From Algoriphagus machipongonensis (GTDB lineage Bacteria; Bacteroidota; Bacteroidia; Cytophagales; Cyclobacteriaceae), in NCBI RefSeq assembly GCF_000166275.1, contig NZ_CM001023.1, positions 3,103,001 to 3,167,000 of the forward strand: a DNA stretch of 64,000 nt. Direction: 5' to 3'. Position numbers and translations under genes: made by a program. The notes under the pieces are model-generated. The model searched no databases. It saw nothing but the letters and a program-made list of their open reading frames with translations, and was not told where the DNA came from. Shown in pieces: positions 63,333 to 64,000 of this stretch (its first letter is position 1; each line of letters opens with the position of its first letter).

Positions 63333-64000
63333 TGAAAACCCCTACCCTAGTACTTGTATTTTGCCTGCTGAGTTCTTTTTCTATGGCTCAGGTTACCGTC
63401 AAAACCTATTATGATTTTGAGGAAACACAGGTGAAAGAAGTTTTTACCAAAGTCAATGGTGTTGCAGAAGGGGAAATCAAATTATATGATCCTGAAGGGA
63501 ACCTCATCCAAGTAGGGAATTTAAAAAATGATCAAAAACATGGAGTATTTTATGAATTATCACCGAGAAATGGAGATACTCTTAGAATCACTCCATTCGT
63601 AGAAAATATGCGCTCAGGACCAGGGAAAAGCTATTATCCCAATGGAAAAATCCAACAAGAGCTGACTTACGAGGACAATCAAATTCAAGGATTAGTAGTG
63701 ACCTATTTTGAAAATGGGCAGATTAAAGATCGAACCGTTTTCAAGAACAATAAACCTGACGGCTTGAGTGAAAAGTATTTTGAAACAGGTGAACCGGCTT
63801 CCAAAATCTATTACTCAGAAGGCACTTTGGATGGACCTTACGAAGAATATTACCAAGATGGAACCCCGAAAGTCATCGCAACCTATTCAGATGGGGAATT
63901 AGAAGGAAGGGAAACTGTTTATTTCGAAAATGGGGAAGTTGAAGGGATCAGAGAGTTTAGAAACGGAGAACTTCACGGCATCTACCATCTGAATTACGCC
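63333..64000 (+). CDS. Exported YwqK-type (MORN-like) repeat protein, truncated by the window edge
   Basis: This frame starts at GTG 63333 (MKTPTLVLVFCLLSS) with a signal peptide ending near SMAQ and continues to the end of the window, about 222 residues. The mature part is a row of MORN/YwqK-like units, such as SYYPNGKIQQELTYEDNQ, TYFENGQIKDRTVFKNN and EEYYQDGTPKVIATYSDGE. Pipelines often name such proteins antitoxin-like YwqK, but here the leader points to an envelope location. The C-terminus is not visible. Confidence 0.75.

Noticed and set aside
63144..63335. 63-codon frame between thiolase and the YwqK-like gene
   Set aside because: It begins inside the terminator hairpin, has no leader or family, and abuts the start of a well-supported gene.

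Overview
This window looks like chromosomal DNA of a Bacteroidota bacterium of the order Cytophagales, most likely Cyclobacteriaceae (Algoriphagus-like). That assignment is inferred from family content, not from a database match. Supporting signs are a C-terminal type IX secretion (T9SS) sorting domain, a TonB-dependent receptor paired with a DUF4249 lipoprotein, Bat-type VWA/TPR genes, DUF5690 and DUF6428 proteins, a fused E1 alpha/beta 2-oxoacid dehydrogenase, a split transketolase, few Shine-Dalgarno sequences, and promoter elements of the TAnnTTTG type. The DNA is AT-rich throughout except for one GC-richer repeat array. No tRNA, rRNA, insertion sequence, prophage or CRISPR array was seen.

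Layout. 1-6.5 kb: a partial PPK2 kinase, an HGSNAT-like membrane protein, a decayed stretch, a DUF4287/DUF5655 protein, an S9 dipeptidyl peptidase, a DUF3109 protein and a hotdog thioesterase. 6.7-8.4 kb: RNase P RNA (rnpB), a sigma-54-type response regulator without a DNA-binding domain, and a 39-residue lipoprotein. 8.5-18 kb: a LuxE-like acyl-adenylate enzyme, a lipoprotein, the E1 fusion, alanine dehydrogenase, an outer-membrane barrel, a LysE exporter overlapping a GH3-family adenylating enzyme, YggS and DUF423. 18-28 kb: cell-wall and envelope genes (PBP4, LD-carboxypeptidase, GDSL lipoprotein, DUF4377-META lipoprotein, M23 peptidase), FAA hydrolase, Bcp peroxidase, split transketolase and a GNAT enzyme.

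28.3-36.5 kb holds the most striking object: a giant surface protein gene on the minus strand built around 21 nearly identical 255-bp (85-residue) YDG/MBG-type repeats, with a signal peptide at one end and a T9SS sorting domain at the other. As given, its reading frame is broken by small indels clustered in a few repeat copies. Next comes a frameshifted GH99-like lipoprotein gene. At 38.4-42.7 kb is a phosphonate-associated cluster: XRE-cupin regulator, DUF5690 transporter-like protein, zinc alcohol dehydrogenase, PhnX-like HAD, and the wreck of a metallophosphoesterase.

42.8-50.4 kb: a small operon containing two paralogous secreted proteins, two M14 carboxypeptidases, and a Gfo/Idh oxidoreductase with a DUF1080 protein. 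50.5-54.4 kb: two tandem BlaI/M56 (BlaR1-like) modules. Upstream of each is a pair of candidate operators of form TACGA-N5-TCGTA spaced 19 bp apart, a site type I derive from this sequence. 54.6-56.1 kb: an ArsR / DUF6428 / ArsC-like triad. 56.2-64 kb: DUF4249 lipoprotein and TonB receptor, a Bat-type VWA-TPR operon, a thiolase, and a partial YwqK-like repeat protein.

Several starts were moved inward from the longest open frame (for example alanine dehydrogenase, DUF3109, DUF423, Bcp, thiolase) because the family N-terminus, or a promoter element, lies downstream of the longest possible start.
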